Shown here: piece by piece, positions 1-12,181 of the stretch | Numbering within the stretch: position 1 is the stretch's first letter | Layout: every line of letters starts with the position of its first letter | From: Casuarina equisetifolia | Taxonomy: Eukaryota > Streptophyta > Magnoliopsida > Fagales > Casuarinaceae | NCBI GenBank assembly: GCA_028551475.1 | Contig: CM052355.1 | Location: 24,827,580 to 24,891,579, forward strand | DNA: 64,000 nucleotides | Direction of reading: 5' to 3' | Position numbers and translations under genes: made by a program | The notes under the pieces: generated by a model | Databases searched by the model: none | Seen by the model: only the letters and a program-made list of their open reading frames with translations | Told to the model about the DNA's origin: nothing

Positions 1-584
1 CCTCGACAGTTCTTACAAGAAAGTCTCTTATTCACATACTTCCGGAGATACTCATATTGAACTTTACAAGAGGTGCAAACAGTCCAAAAGGTGTCAAGTC
101 GGCCGTGAGAATTCGCCGGATTGGAGCAGTTACCTCCTGTGGTATGAACAGAAGCTGAGTTTGGCTGGTTCACGTTTGAAGATACTTGCTTGTTTCTCTT
201 CATATCGTAAGAGCTTCGCTTACTACCATCAGACAACAAAGTCCATGCTTCGGAAACAAGTCTGAATGCCCCATCAGCTCCAACACATTTGTTCTTATCA
301 GGGTGGAGTAACACTGCCATCTTCTTGTACTGTTTCTTCACTGCATCTTTGTCGGCAAAAGGTTTCAACCCAAGAATTGAATAGTAATCCACTTCACCAT
401 TGCATTTAGCCTCAGAAGCAGTATAAACTTCAAATGTGGTTAGCATTTGAGATATCCCTTCCAGTTCGGGATATAGTTCTTTAGCTTTTAATGCATAACT
501 CTTTGCACTGGCAAAGTCTTTCTCCACAAATCGCTTCTCAGCTATCTCTTTAGCTTTAAGAGCCTCCTCTAGATTTGCTTCCAT
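1..584 (-). CDS. DnaJ (J-domain) protein, 5' part, cut by window edge
   Basis: The minus-strand frame is open from the ATG at 584 to the window edge, giving 194 residues without a stop. Residues 1-60 are a charged helical leader typical of a plant J-protein subfamily. Residues 66-127 form the J domain, starting DYYSILGL, with the HPD tripeptide at 94-96; this tripeptide is what stimulates Hsp70 ATPase in the family. From about residue 164 comes FWTVCTSCKVQYEYLRKY, followed by CKNC, a cysteine-pair segment seen just after the J domain in large plant J-proteins that often end in a DUF3444 domain; that part lies outside the window. The role inferred from the family is Hsp70 co-chaperone, probably nuclear or cytosolic. 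No intron is seen in the visible coding part. The subfamily is sure; the exact member is not. Confidence 0.9.
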   Translation of the reverse strand, partial: MEANLEEALKAKEIAEKRFVEKDFASAKSYALKAKELYPELEGISQMLTTFEVYTASEAKCNGEVDYYSILGLKPFADKDAVKKQYKKMAVLLHPDKNKCVGADGAFRLVSEAWTLLSDGSKRSSYDMKRNKQVSSNVNQPNSASVHTTGGNCSNPANSHGRLDTFWTVCTSCKVQYEYLRKYVNKRLSCKNCR

Positions 585-1382
585 CTAGGAACTCAAATTA
601 CTTCAAAACCAAACTCTCGAAAGAAAAACTATGACCAGCTTGACGTACTTAACTGAGCAAAAGGCAGAATTCTTGCATCCGACGACAATTTCATTTCTGC
701 AAACATTTGCTAAAGACGTTTAAATTTCGGCCAATATGTAACTTCCAACGTAAACACTACTACATTAAAATTTTACTCTAACGACAAATACATTGTCCAT
801 TTGAAAAAGCGAAGACAATTAATTGGAGACAAACTCTCATGATTTCAATTCATCCCAACAGATTAGATCTCAACTTGAGACTTACGCTATGTTTAAGGAC
901 TAAAAAGCCTGAGGGAAAGAAAAGAAAGATCAAGGCGAAACCCTAAATATCTTATTCTTCGATCCAAGCAAGTGAATTGATCAACCAAATTAGACACTCT
1001 ATAATCATATTCCCCAGCGAACTTACTTCTTTGCTTAGCACGAGTAAACATCAAAGAGAAACATCTACAAAACCTCATTTTCCTCCATTTTCTCGCCAGC
1101 GAAACACCCTGAGCTCCGAAAATTTGAAAACCCATTTCTTAAAACCCGCCAAAAAGCACAAAAAGCAGCTAAATTTTCCAAATCAGGGTCCAAATCCTAC
1201 TTAATACATCCAGATTCAATGCATACTAATCAGAATTCGGAACCCAAAAAACCCTAGAAACAACATATTAAATCCGTATTCTGTCAAAAATCAAAAACTA
1301 CATCCCAAAAAGGACGCACAGTACAACTATGCACAAAAATTAAAATTAAAGAGTTAAGAGAAATAAAATTGCAAAAACTTAC
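585..1382 (-). other. Probable 5'-UTR intron of the DnaJ gene
   Basis: Read on the minus strand, a donor GTAAGT starts at 1382. Acceptor AGs lie just before the ATG, at about 593 or directly at 585. The stretch is AT-rich and has no convincing ORF. Introns in the 5' UTR are common in this J-protein family. The exact acceptor is uncertain; transcript reads would settle it. Confidence 0.55.
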
Positions 1383-1510
1383 TGAAATTTGAGCAGCAAA
1401 TGGAGGTGAAGTCGACCCAGATCGCCACGTGTACTTAGGAGCTCGAGCAGAAGCAAAAATCAAGAAGAGCTACTTGTGAATCTCACTGTACCAAACAGAC
1501 TCACACAAAT
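1383..1510 (-). other. Putative 5'-UTR exon of the DnaJ gene
   Basis: It lies between the TATA box at 1531-1540 and the donor at 1382 on the minus strand. The transcription start is estimated about 30 bp below the TATA box, near 1505. It has no ATG-led frame joined to the gene. Boundaries are inferred. Confidence 0.45.
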
Positions 1511-1530
1511 ACAGAGAAACCCCCACTTTT

Positions 1531-1540
1531 TTTTTTTATA
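1531..1540 (-). promoter_or_regulatory. TATA box for the DnaJ gene
   Basis: The minus strand reads TATAAAAAAA. It lies about 150 bp upstream of the inferred first splice donor, as expected for a short 5'-UTR exon. Upstream, minus-strand position about 1577-1585 has AACCCTAA (telo-box type), common in promoters of plant housekeeping genes. Confidence 0.5.
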
Positions 1541-3529
1541 CACAGACACAGAAAGTGGAGGGACCAAATGGGAAAGGTTAGGGTTTTGGTAATTGAAAAA
1601 TTGGGGCTCGGGGGGACCGGGTTGATGGAGATCCGGATCCGGGTCGGATTGGATCCGGCTTCCGGTGAGGAATTGTAGGTCCCGTCGGATCGGCGATCGG
1701 AAAATGCAGCGCAGAAGGAATAAGTGATTTTAGTGGTAATAACAAAAGTGGTGATTTTTCAGAAGGAGTAAACGGTGTGTTAATGGCTCTTAGACATGGT
1801 GTGGTGCTAATGTGCGCAGTGGTGCGTTGTGGGCATGGAGTTTCCTTTTCTGTTTTTCTTTTCTTTTCTTTTTTCCGTGTGTTTGGTAGTGGAGAGAAGT
1901 GGACTTGGTTATCCCCTCTTTTATTAAATTATCTACTTGCTTATTTTTGGAAAGTGAGTGTTTTGTAAGAAAAAGCTGAGCTCCTCAACTTGCCAAGATT
2001 CAAAAAGAAAAGGCATTTTCTCTTTCTCTTTTTCTCTTTTTACGTATTTACATCTTGTTTAGCTGATCTTCCGTGGAATTACAGGCTCTACTTTACCTCC
2101 GGTGAGCTTAGAAAGAGATTAATTGTGGGTAATGAACATCTTCCATTGATATGGGGTGTTTCTTTAAGTGGACGGCATGTATATGCATCAAAGGCAAAAG
2201 GCAAAATGACCCCAACTGTACCAATTAAATCCATAGATTGGGCATACATGCTTCCTTTTGGTTTAAGCAAGAGCAAGGAGTTTCTTTTCTGCTACATTTG
2301 GTATACCCTTTTGTGTTATGTCTCCTGTGGATTAAGCAAAGAACACAGCTCAAGTCTGCTGCAGAAAGCAAAACGGACCCTACCCGCTCACTCCCGGAGG
2401 AGAATTTGACATCTTTGTCAAGAACTCCTGGGAAAATTACGGATGGAAAGGGACACCAAATCTCCCATCGTGCTAATGTGGATCTTAATGTGAGGCTGAG
2501 AGTGCGATTGAGGCCCTCGATGGGCGAAAGAGGACATTCATCCCTCCATTATCTTATAGTACAATCTGTTCTCCGATCATTATCCAGGAAAGAGTGGGCT
2601 TGTTGGAGAGCAGCACCCCTCATTTGTCGCACAAGTACTGCGCATCACATCAAGCTGGAAAAGGTTTTACAACCCACATGGCTAAACCTACGAAACTAGT
2701 ACGCAAATTGGAGCACCTGCAATCGGCTTGTCCAGTCCCAATCAGCATTTCCAGGCCCGTAGCTGATTTCACTGCAGATAGCGAAAAGGCCTCACAGTGA
2801 AGCAAAAGGCAGAGAACATGTTTCAGACACGTAAAAACTATCGTTGTTGAAGCAGGTTTTCATGTGATTTCCCTAGTCTTGGTCGTAAGGCTGGGAGTCC
2901 AAGCCTCAACTTTTTAATAGTGATTTCTATTCTAACGGTGGTGGTGGGGACGTTGATGTTTGATTGGCATATGTAAGGCCAAGAAAAATAAGAACATCAC
3001 ATCGAAAATGACCACCAACCTAAGCTCTGACTAAGAAAACAGTGTGTCTCGTTAGATTCAACTCAACGGGAGAATAAGCGGGCTAACTCTCCAGGATATT
3101 CTTGTTGAATATGACAAGCAATGACAACATTGGATCCGCTCAACTGCTATGCAACTCAACTACAAAAATGAGTATTATTCAAGATTATCTCGTTTTCCCT
3201 TCTTGCTTCCACGGGACCGGCCGATATGCCCTCGACAAAGTCTTCCGGAGGCAAAATGAAAGAGAAAAGTTACTGGGTATTCACTATCAAGCCAGGTTGG
3301 CCACCTAAATTTCTAATTAATGATCCACAGGCGGGTCCTCAGATATGCAGTACATCTCAAATAATTATTTTCCACAGTAATGTCGTCGACAAGACTACTA
3401 GTAAGAAATCTAAGGAAAATAAAGAATAATACTGGCGACAAATAATTAATGTAATAAATAAATATCCTGTTCTAGATTTATTGATTCAGAGCAGAGTAAT
3501 GATCAGTCGCAGTGCTGAAAAGTAAGGGG
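1541..3529. other. Intergenic stretch, no supportable gene
   Basis: It contains the upstream region of the DnaJ gene, pyrimidine-rich runs (about 1848-1876 and 2018-2042) and several overlapping short frames of up to 153 codons. None of these frames has a recognisable domain, and their composition follows low-complexity sequence. The last 60-80 bases are the 3' flank of the F-box gene. Confidence 0.5.
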
Positions 3530-3970
3530 TCAAACGTTGACAGGCTTGCAGAGGAAGATGAGGGACGATGCGGACGCACCACCCAGCCTACGCTCGTAGT
3601 AATCGACGCAGAACAAGGAAAGCGAGAGTTGCACCTCGTCACGAGTCCAGACAGGGCGTCTGACCAGGTCCGAGTAGCCGAGTCGGCTGAGGACTGGTCG
3701 GACGCAGACCATGTAGAGCCGTCTGTACCCTCCGAGAGCCAAAACGACGGGTCGTACGGAGGTGGGTGGCGGGGAGGCGACGTGGCAGAAGCAGAGGTGC
3801 TCCCAGAGGGAGTCGTTGCGAGCAATGGCGCACCAGAGGCGGCACACGCAGGCCGCGACGCCGAGGGAGGGCCCGTCCAGGCGTTTGAGGATCTCGGTGA
3901 GGATGTCCGGGTGGTCGTTGATGCAGAACTTGGGTCTTTTCTCTTTGTCCTCTGCTTTCTTCTGATGCAT
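3530..3970 (-). CDS. SNE: F-box protein of the SLY1/SNE family (gibberellin signalling)
   Basis: A single exon of 146 codons, complete from ATG to stop. The F-box covers about residues 18-61 (DILTEILKRLDGPSL, then CVCRLWCAIARNDSLW), which in this family binds the SKP1 subunit of an SCF ubiquitin ligase. The C-terminal part has the family's second block: VVLALGGYRRLY at 76-86 and LSLSLFCVDYYERR at 115-128. In SLY1/GID2 these C-terminal blocks help recruit DELLA repressors for degradation in response to gibberellin. The short acidic-basic N-terminus and the GGY (not GGF) version point to SNEEZY/SLY2 rather than SLY1. The GC content is higher than its surroundings, as often seen in intronless plant genes. 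The family is sure; the SNE assignment against SLY1 is an inference from memory of the family. Confidence 0.85.
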   Translation of the reverse strand: MHQKKAEDKEKRPKFCINDHPDILTEILKRLDGPSLGVAACVCRLWCAIARNDSLWEHLCFCHVASPPPTSVRPVVLALGGYRRLYMVCVRPVLSRLGYSDLVRRPVWTRDEVQLSLSLFCVDYYERRLGGASASSLIFLCKPVNV

Positions 3971-4150
3971 GGCGTCGGCCTCTTAGTTCTAGTGCTGATG
4001 GCGGAGCCGGTGCCGCTGCAGCGGGCTGGGAGAGAGAGAGAGAGAGAGAAAGAGAATGTGTGGCTGACAGAGATTTTGGGTGTCTAACGTGTGTCTGTAA
4101 GAAAGAGAGAGAGAGCTGTGCGAGAGTAATGCATTCTATATAGCAGCAAT
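3971..4150 (-). promoter_or_regulatory. 5' leader and core promoter of the SNE-like gene
   Basis: On the minus strand there is a TATATA core at 4137-4142, then a leader rich in CT repeats (4102-4117 and 4029-4055) up to the ATG at 3970. CT-rich leaders of this kind are common in plants. The transcription start is inferred near 4110. Confidence 0.5.
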
Positions 4151-4289
4151 GCCTAGTTTGTCTCTATTTTGTGGGAGTAAAGTGGAGTTTGAGGGATTTG
4201 ACTAGGGGGGAGAGATAGAGAGACTTTTTAAAATGTTTTCTTTGCTGGTGGATGGGAAAAGATAGGGAAAGTTTCTCCAGAATGCAACA

Positions 4290-4362
4290 AGAAGGGGGAG
4301 AGAGAGAAAGAGAGAGAGGGAGAGAGAGAGGGAAGGGAAGGGAAGGGAAGGGAAGGGTAGGG
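4290..4362. repeat. GA-rich and (GGGAA)n simple repeats
   Basis: GA dinucleotide runs lead into five to six GGGAA units. The long overlapping frames on both strands here are products of this low-complexity sequence. Confidence 0.9.
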
Positions 4363-6343
4363 AAGAGTGTAGGTATCGAAAGGAGGAGACAAGGGGCCAA
4401 AGGAAAAGGTCCAAGGCTGAGAACTGGAACCAATGCTACGCTTTTTTCTTTTGTTGTTTTTAAATATTGTCTTCGGGTTAAGCGTATTCGTTGTTTGTTG
4501 TTTTTGTTGCTTTGTTTTTTCCCTTTGGTTGCACCTTTCAAGACTCTCGTTTCAGGCCGTTGTGAAATCACTATCTTTAGCTGTGCATGGATGGTCTGCA
4601 AGCCTATGTTCTACCCGTTTACATTAAGGTGGAAGGTGGACCATATCTAGATTATGAATGGACGCCTAGTAGTTCTGGAATTTAAAACTCGGGTTTGGCC
4701 ATGCTTTTTACCTGAAAAGATGAAAAAGGACACCATCGATGATCAAGAAAGACACATACGATCATGGTTCAGCTTCTCTTGTGGTATTCCTCTTTGCTTA
4801 AGTCACTGAAATCAACTCCATTTGCTTCTGCTTAACACAAGAAAAATCATTGCACCAGATTACGGCAACTTCTTCTGTCCTCTGCATCATCTTCATTACC
4901 AATCAAGCCTCCGAGACGGTGGTCTGGCATGCAGTAACGTACTCGGTTGTCCCATGGAGTTGGACTTGGCTCCAGAAAGGAAACAACCAAGTACGTTGAA
5001 ACAGAAAAGGAAACAATAAAATCTTGTGCATTAAGACATGGTTTGGATCGGCATTAGATTTTCAAAAAGCTTCTGCGGAAGACTAAACCTCTCTGTGTTT
5101 CAGACTGTGTCACGGAACGTTGTTTGGTACTGCGTTGGACTTGTTTGTTGGACTCGTCTGATAAAGCACTATTCCCTATTCTTGCCCACTAGAATTTGAT
5201 AATTGGAAGACTACAAGAAGAAAACCCTGAAGTTCGTAAACAATTCACTCACTCCCCCAACGACTTTCATCTCTACCTTTTTGGTGTGAAGTGGACGTAA
5301 TAGGCTCACCATTTTCACAACTTCTGCGTTCTTATTGCATTTACCATTTCAGATTTGAACTTCGTGCAGCATCTGGCATAGTCAAACTTAAAATAATCAG
5401 ACTCTTGTTTGGTATCGAAAGTCTGTTTGCTTAAGAAGACCTAACAAAACAAAACAAAACAAGCCAGTTGGTAGGTTGTAAACACAAGAGGACTCGGAAG
5501 ACAAACGATGAAACTACACTCAGCTCCAAATCAATGCTATAGATGATGACATCCTTCCTTAACTGCTGTTTTAGCTAGAAGCGAAGGGTCTTGGAATCTT
5601 AATGTTTTGTTGCTTCTTACAAGAAATGGTCGTAATCTTTTACTCTGTAGTCTTGTTCTTGGATTGGGTGCAGTTTTGTTCTGCATTCCTTGTCTGCTGC
5701 GGTTCTTTTGTCTGAGGAAATCCCTGATTAGATGTGTCAAGTGATTGTAAACGCAAAGACAACCAGGTATTCAGATTACAACTCTGACATGGGCACCTTT
5801 TTCACAGAAATTTTTTCCTTTTTGCTAATATCTAATCGCACAATGTATCGGTAATGTTTTGCTCATGAACCAAAAAGTAAGTCTTGAAACAAGAAACTCG
5901 TAAAGAGTATATAAACAAACTAGAACGATGTAGAGGGTTACCAAGTCAACGCCAATGATTAGATAAGCCACAGATGATGTTTTTCATGACATGGCTTCAC
6001 CAACATCTGCACCACATGAGAACTTATGTTCTCACAAATTCTGTAGTCGAGCACAATCATGAAAAACAACAATGCAATTCCTTAATGTAATCCTAACCCA
6101 AATGGCACCACTAATTTTAAGACAGCAAAAAGATAAAAGACTTCATAAAAATAAAACTATTCGTCATGAAAATTCCAAATTTCTAACTCTCACTATCTAC
6201 TGTGGTAAGTCACTGTATACTATTATTGGACAGACCTTTTATTGGCCACATTTCACGCCGATTCTGTCCCCTTCATGAGCTTCATAGACCTTTCGTGGGT
6301 GGGCTTCTTTCCATTATTGGCTTTCATGATTGTCATGTCCTAC

Positions 6344-6383
<40 letters not shown>

Positions 6384-6384
6384 T
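6344..6384. repeat. (ATT)n microsatellite
   Basis: About 13 uninterrupted ATT units. The tyrosine run in the overlapping frame comes only from this repeat. Confidence 0.95.
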
Positions 6385-7778
6385 TCATTGCATGTCTTAT
6401 GTGTTTGTATGTATGTCGCGTAAATTAAGGAAACAAAATTCTGATTTGATTTGCGACACAGCAGGGGAAGGGCTTGATTACTTTCGTTATTACGTTAAGG
6501 ACAAAGCTCTTATATCAACAGTATGATATTTTGTAATAAAGTTTAAATAAAAGAAATATTTTTCTAATTTTAAACTAATTTTGGGTTCAATTTTTAGACT
6601 CTGTGACAGTTATGCTAACCGAGAAGAAGGTTAGGAGCACTCACCAACACTTTTTTCTCTCTTGTGGTGGAAAGACACAAAGAAGCACATAGAATGTTTT
6701 ATAAAAAAAAGTTATAGCTTCAACTTTTTGTGGAGCACCAATTTTGACCTTTTGCTTCCAAGGACCTTGTTTTCTTGAAATGATTTGGTTGTGGAGACAG
6801 ATGAAAATGAAACGAAATAGAAAATATATTAATTCAAATTGTATAGAATTAAGGTTGTAATCAAACTAAATACTGATTGCCCTTGATTTGATTAGGTACA
6901 AGTCAAACATTTGTTGAGTTAAAGACTTGTTCAAAATCGGTTAAATAAATTAGAATTATTCAATTAACTAATCTTTGCTTTTTATGATAAAAATATTCAA
7001 TTTTATTTAATAGTTTTTCAAAAGTCCATGCTGCTGATTACTTATTTAATTAATGTTCAGATTTTTATCATTCAAGTTAATTAAGTATTTTGTGGAAGTT
7101 AACTTCACCAAGCATATACTTGAACTGAATTATTTATATATGATCCTTTGTTAAATAAATTGTTGATATATGTTCGATTAAGATGCTTTTGATATTAGCC
7201 TAAATAATATTTATTGGATTATTTAATAAGGAGTAGATATTTTATTTTTCTGTTTATTTAATAAATTGAACTAACGTGAAATTAATTTTAAAAGGTTTTT
7301 CGTTAAGCAACAAAAGAAGACTTTGTTTTCAAGGCCAAAAGAGTTTGGAAGCAAATATCGTCTATGCGCGTAGCCATGGATCGCATTTCAGAGGAAACCA
7401 GGAGTGCAATTCTGACTGGAACGTCGTTGTCCTTTGGTCCTCGCCTCCATAAATCGGAGAGACTGAAGAAACCTAATCCCTCTGTAGCATCTATGGATGG
7501 AGAACGAGATTCACCTTCTTGGTTGCGGAGAAAACAACTAAAACTGGCAAAGACAGAAATTGAAACCCACAGGAGTTTCGCGGATCCAATCTTTTTTCTG
7601 AAGGCATTGAAATGGATGCTGGGTGCTGTTTGGCTGCAGAGAATATGAGCGAAAACGGAAAGAGCTACAGATACAGTGTTGAGTTCCCTTCCAGTGTGAA
7701 CTTGGGCTTAAAGTTCACAGCCAAGAGTACAATAATAAGTGCTTGTTATTAATCTGTAATAAGAGTAGTTAATATACA

Positions 7779-7801
7779 TATATATATATATATATATATA
7801 T
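7779..7801. repeat. (TA)n microsatellite
   Basis: About 11 TA units in AT-rich intergenic DNA. Confidence 0.9.
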
Positions 7802-10800
7802 TTTATTACAACTCACACACATGGGATTTGACTGGAAGGATTCTAGTCAGGGTTCCTAACCTAGTTACCACTAATATTTATGATATTAGTGAAATTATTA
7901 TGGTGTTAATTCTATGTATAATTGGATAGTAAGATAGGTATTGTTGTGACACTCGGTTTCATGCATCGAAAGTTCCTACTTCTTTGAGATTCGTTAGTGT
8001 TTGCTAATGGTAATCATGTTACGGGCTACTTTGGGCTTGTGGGGTTTTTGTAAAAAGCAGGCCAGCAAAGAGAGAAGGGTCAGGTTTTTGCTTGAAGATG
8101 GTATCAATCTCCTGTGGAAGTTGCCGTGTCAAGACTAGGCCCATGTCTGCAGTGCAGGGCATGCACGGGAACAAATGTGCCTTCCCAAATCACTCGAATT
8201 CGATTTTGAGTTTTGAGTGTAACTATCATAAATAGGCTTGGGCCTTGGATTGTAAAACAATCAATTGTTAATGCAAATCCTAAATTTTTACAAATATTTG
8301 TCTATAGTGTTCTTATTTTCCGACTCGGATCTTCAAATGTGCGACATAATGGAAGGGATAACTGCTAAAAGGAAAAATGTTTTTACATCATTGTTGATGT
8401 TGCATCAAGGAAATATTCGACAGCAACAGACCAGAATTGGGTGACTTTTAGGTGTTCCCTACTCGAATGATAGATCCACAGACAATCTAAATTGAAATCA
8501 GCAGATATTGTACTTAAGTGATAGAAGAAGCCGAGATTCCATGAGCTTGATGTGCCTTAAGTCGGGTGTCAGAAAAGAAGGATTTGGAATGCCCAAAATA
8601 TGGTATGAATGAGCCCTTGTATTTCAACTATTTGTTTAATCGTTTGGAGTTTCAAAAGCATAATATTCTCCTAAAGAGTTCAGTAGGGGCCGATGAGCCC
8701 ACTACAAAATACAAAATACCCGACAAAGGGCCCTGGTCGGAAGTCTTGTCAACACCTCCCTCATGGAAAATCCCAGTGGTCAGGTCTCGTTGTCAAGAAT
8801 CAGGTTGATAAAACTGTTGTTTTCTATTCATAAAACTGGAACTTGTAAAATATGTTAATAATACACACAATATATCTTACTTGTTGCGCACTTTAAAGTT
8901 AATTTATTATGTGCACAAACAAAGCAAACACATTTGAAAAGAACCATCAAATTGGTGAAATACTGAAAGAACTATTCAAGATTGAGCCTACTTATTTCTT
9001 TGCATGGAGGATTTTAATTTCAGGCTTACTGCGACTTGGATTACACTTCATGTTTAATAAAAAGTATTAAACAATAAAATCATATATTAAAGACAAGGAC
9101 ACTTATGTTGTACTTTATAATTTTAAACAATTTATTTTTTTACTAAGATATTTTGAAAAAAAGTGAACCTAAGTTTTTCACATGGCATTAGAGTTAGACC
9201 TCATAGTTGACTACTAAGGGCAGGTTTTCACGATGAGAACCATGTTTGCCCAAAAGCTAGTTTTTTCTATCTTCTCTGCAGCGGCCGGCCTCCCTCTTCG
9301 ATGAAAATGTTGGCTGCCCTAGGTTACACGAGAGCCGTTTGAACCTTCTCTTGAACACCGATCACGACTATGGGTTGCCCACGACAAAAGATGTTTCAAT
9401 CTTAAAATGATATTAGACCTAGGCCTTTTGGCTCATTAGTTAGGTTTGTAACAAAAAATTTGCTTTTGTGTTTATATAGCAATCATTTTGCCATTATAGG
9501 GTTGAGATTACCCACTTGTTTTTCATTTTGATTCATTGTAATATTTGAAAAGATCACTTGTTCAATGAAAAAGGGAATCATTTAATCTCCATCTATGTGT
9601 TTTATTTGCAAAGTCAACAAATATGATCTACAAGTAACAATGTAATAGCTTGTGAAATGGAATAAGGTTTGATGCATTGAGTTAAACGGAACCACTAACC
9701 AAAATCGAAAGATTCTCTTTCTCTTATAAATAAAGTTTGGTAGGTTCCTCGTGCGGGTCACCCAAATAATTTGCAGGTTTCAACAACTCTTTTGGATGTG
9801 TTACATGCCATTTATTAGTATTTAAGACCTAAAGAGTATAATATGTGTTTCTAAGCATCTCTATGATTGTATTATGCCTTGAAGAAATGATTGGGATCCA
9901 ATAAAATTTTAATTAGAGTATTATAAAATATAAGACTCATATCACATTATAAAATTTGTATATAAAAACGAATATAATTAGAGTTCTCGTAGACCATGTA
10001 TATATTTTTATACCTTGCATTTATTACAAAGAATTCGCGATCAAAGATATGCTAGCAAACATAGGATCCTTGAAATGGCTTCTTGAGTACCACTAAATTA
10101 CAGTTGAACGTGAAAAATTAATCAAACCTATACCTTTTCATCCGACTCCTGTAATTTATTCCCTACGCTAACTACTTCTCTCTCGATAATGATATTCTCT
10201 TTGTGTCCCCATGTAGTGCATCTAACCAAACATGGTAGCTAGGCAAAACTCTATTCCATTTGTCTGCAGTAGATGAGCATAAAATCTTTATGTCTTTGTT
10301 GAAACCTAGCATATATGTTCTATATTATTAATATTTTAATATGTTAAATTTCATATATATGAAAGTAGTTTTTTTTTTTTTTACAAATTAATTTTTTTAT
10401 AACAAATGAGCCTTCTAAGCATCCTTGCTTCTCTTTTCTACAAAATGAACAGTTACTTCTAGAAGTGTAAACCATCCACCATAAACTCTCAAGAAGAGAT
10501 ATTACATCAAGATAGCTATTTTCTTTTTCTTTGGTAAATACACCATCCACATGTACACATATTTGGTTTCCGATCTAAGAGAACCCAAATAGTTTTCTAT
10601 TTTTAATTGAAATCGACAGCCTAGAAAATTATTTTTTCACTATTTTGTGGGATCAAAATATTAGGAATGATTTCATAGCAAAAGTAAATCTTCATCCTCG
10701 AAACTGAATAAAAAATAAATGGTATTATGCAAAAGGACTATAGAGTACATCCCCAATCAAGACCACTAAAACCCAAAATGGAGAATATAATTACTTTCCT

Positions 10801-11723
10801 CTTGAATACCACAATCGAGTGTTCCCATTTCTTTGTGACATTGAACAAAGGGCCACCGAGTTTTCCAACATATCCATCCCCTACTTTTTAACTTTCTTTT
10901 TTGGTGACCAACTATGTTTATCCTCCATTTGCGGAATTAAGGTCAACCTTCCAAATGTGGTCCTGCTAAGAATGATGGAGCGCAGGCGACGCTAGAGTAC
11001 ACGTGCCGCACATGCAGCTCTGCATGGGAAGGCATAGAGGTCCACGCTTGGGCTTAGATGGTGCTCCCATCAAAGACCGTAGACTTTGACGATTACTGGC
11101 TTAAACGTTTGGTCATATGGAGGGTTTTGAACCAAGAAATGTGTCGGACCCACTTGTCAAAATAGTGATCTTCTGGCTGTATAAGTACGATCAAGACATG
11201 CTTGTCCCACCTGGGACCAACCTGGCATGGCGCGTGTTCTTTTGCTTGTTAGGTTCATTCGATTATTGAAACAACTTAACGGGGGCTACCCCATTTCTGA
11301 TGAACAAATGATGGGTTTAGATGTGGAGCAGAGGTTGTTTAAAGGCCAATTTTGAAGATATATATAATCAATGGGATATAGATAGGAACAGCCCTTCCCC
11401 TTTGTTTTGGTCGTTGTGCTGGGGTTGTGCTCTTAAACTTTTAAGAATTTCATCAAATGTAAACATGACTCTTACATTTTGACTATAACCCAACAGAAGT
11501 AAAATCAGATGCTGTGGAGTTGTGATCCCCAAGTTCAGCAGACGAACCAGTGGAAGCAAGCAATAAGATTTCTTGATAATGTGTAGAGAAAGACGAGGAA
11601 CGTCAGAGCTGAAGGCCAAAAAGTGAATGATTGCTCATTCAGTGTATATTAGCTAAGAGAGAACCAATAACCCATCCATCCTTCGCCATTATTATTAGAG
11701 ACGCACAAGAGGGGCCAAAGCCA

Positions 11724-11726
<3 letters not shown>

Positions 11727-11764
<38 letters not shown>

Positions 11765-11799
11765 CTTTGACGTACACGCACTCTCTCTCTCTCTCTCTC
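11727..11799. repeat. (CT)n microsatellites upstream of the SAM gene
   Basis: Two CT runs (11727-11766 and 11781-11799), followed by CCCTCT units. They lie about 400-450 bp upstream of the SAM-gene ATG and may be in its promoter or 5' leader; pyrimidine-rich leaders are common in plants. Confidence 0.9.
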
Positions 11800-12181
11800 C
11801 CCCTCTCCCTCTCCCTCTTTTCAGTGAGTGAAAACTCAGCCCCAAATGTAGAAACTTTATGCCCCAAACTTCTCTGCGTACTCAATTTTTTCTCACGGTA
11901 ATCACTTTCACCTTCCTCTGTAGAAGTAATATTTTCAGTAGGAAAAGAGAAGTAATAGGGATCTCAGAACGGTCTTTCGGTCCTAGACCTGTTTTGATTG
12001 TAATCAATTTTCAATTTTGTGCTCTTTAACTGTGTTCTCTCAGGAATTAAGCGAAGTCCATTTCGTAAAACAGGATTTTTGGTTTTACACGTCAAGAGTT
12101 GAAATTCGATTGAATTCTGAGGTATTAAGGCTTTGTTTGGTTGTAAATGATTTAGGTTTTCTTGGGGGATTTGCTTGGGAG

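Larger units (their letters stand above)
4363..11726. other. Long intergenic region, no gene supported
   Basis: About 7.4 kb of AT-rich DNA with stop codons in all frames at high density. A 94-codon frame at 7364-7648 and an 80-codon frame at 8566-8808 show no family I recognise. No LTR pair, tRNA or terminal inverted repeat was seen. Simple repeats are listed separately. Confidence 0.5.

Noticed and set aside
1990..2800. Frames of 139, 153 and 68 codons
   Set aside because: They overlap each other in different frames, have no recognisable domain and no clear splice partners.
4164..4650. Overlapping frames of 132-145 codons on both strands
   Set aside because: They are translations of the GA and GGGAA repeats; composition is low-complexity and no domain is seen.
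6202..6526. Frames with Tyr or Leu runs
   Set aside because: The runs come from the (ATT)n microsatellite.
7364..7648. 94-codon frame with an ATG start
   Set aside because: No family recognised, no promoter or splice context; could be chance.
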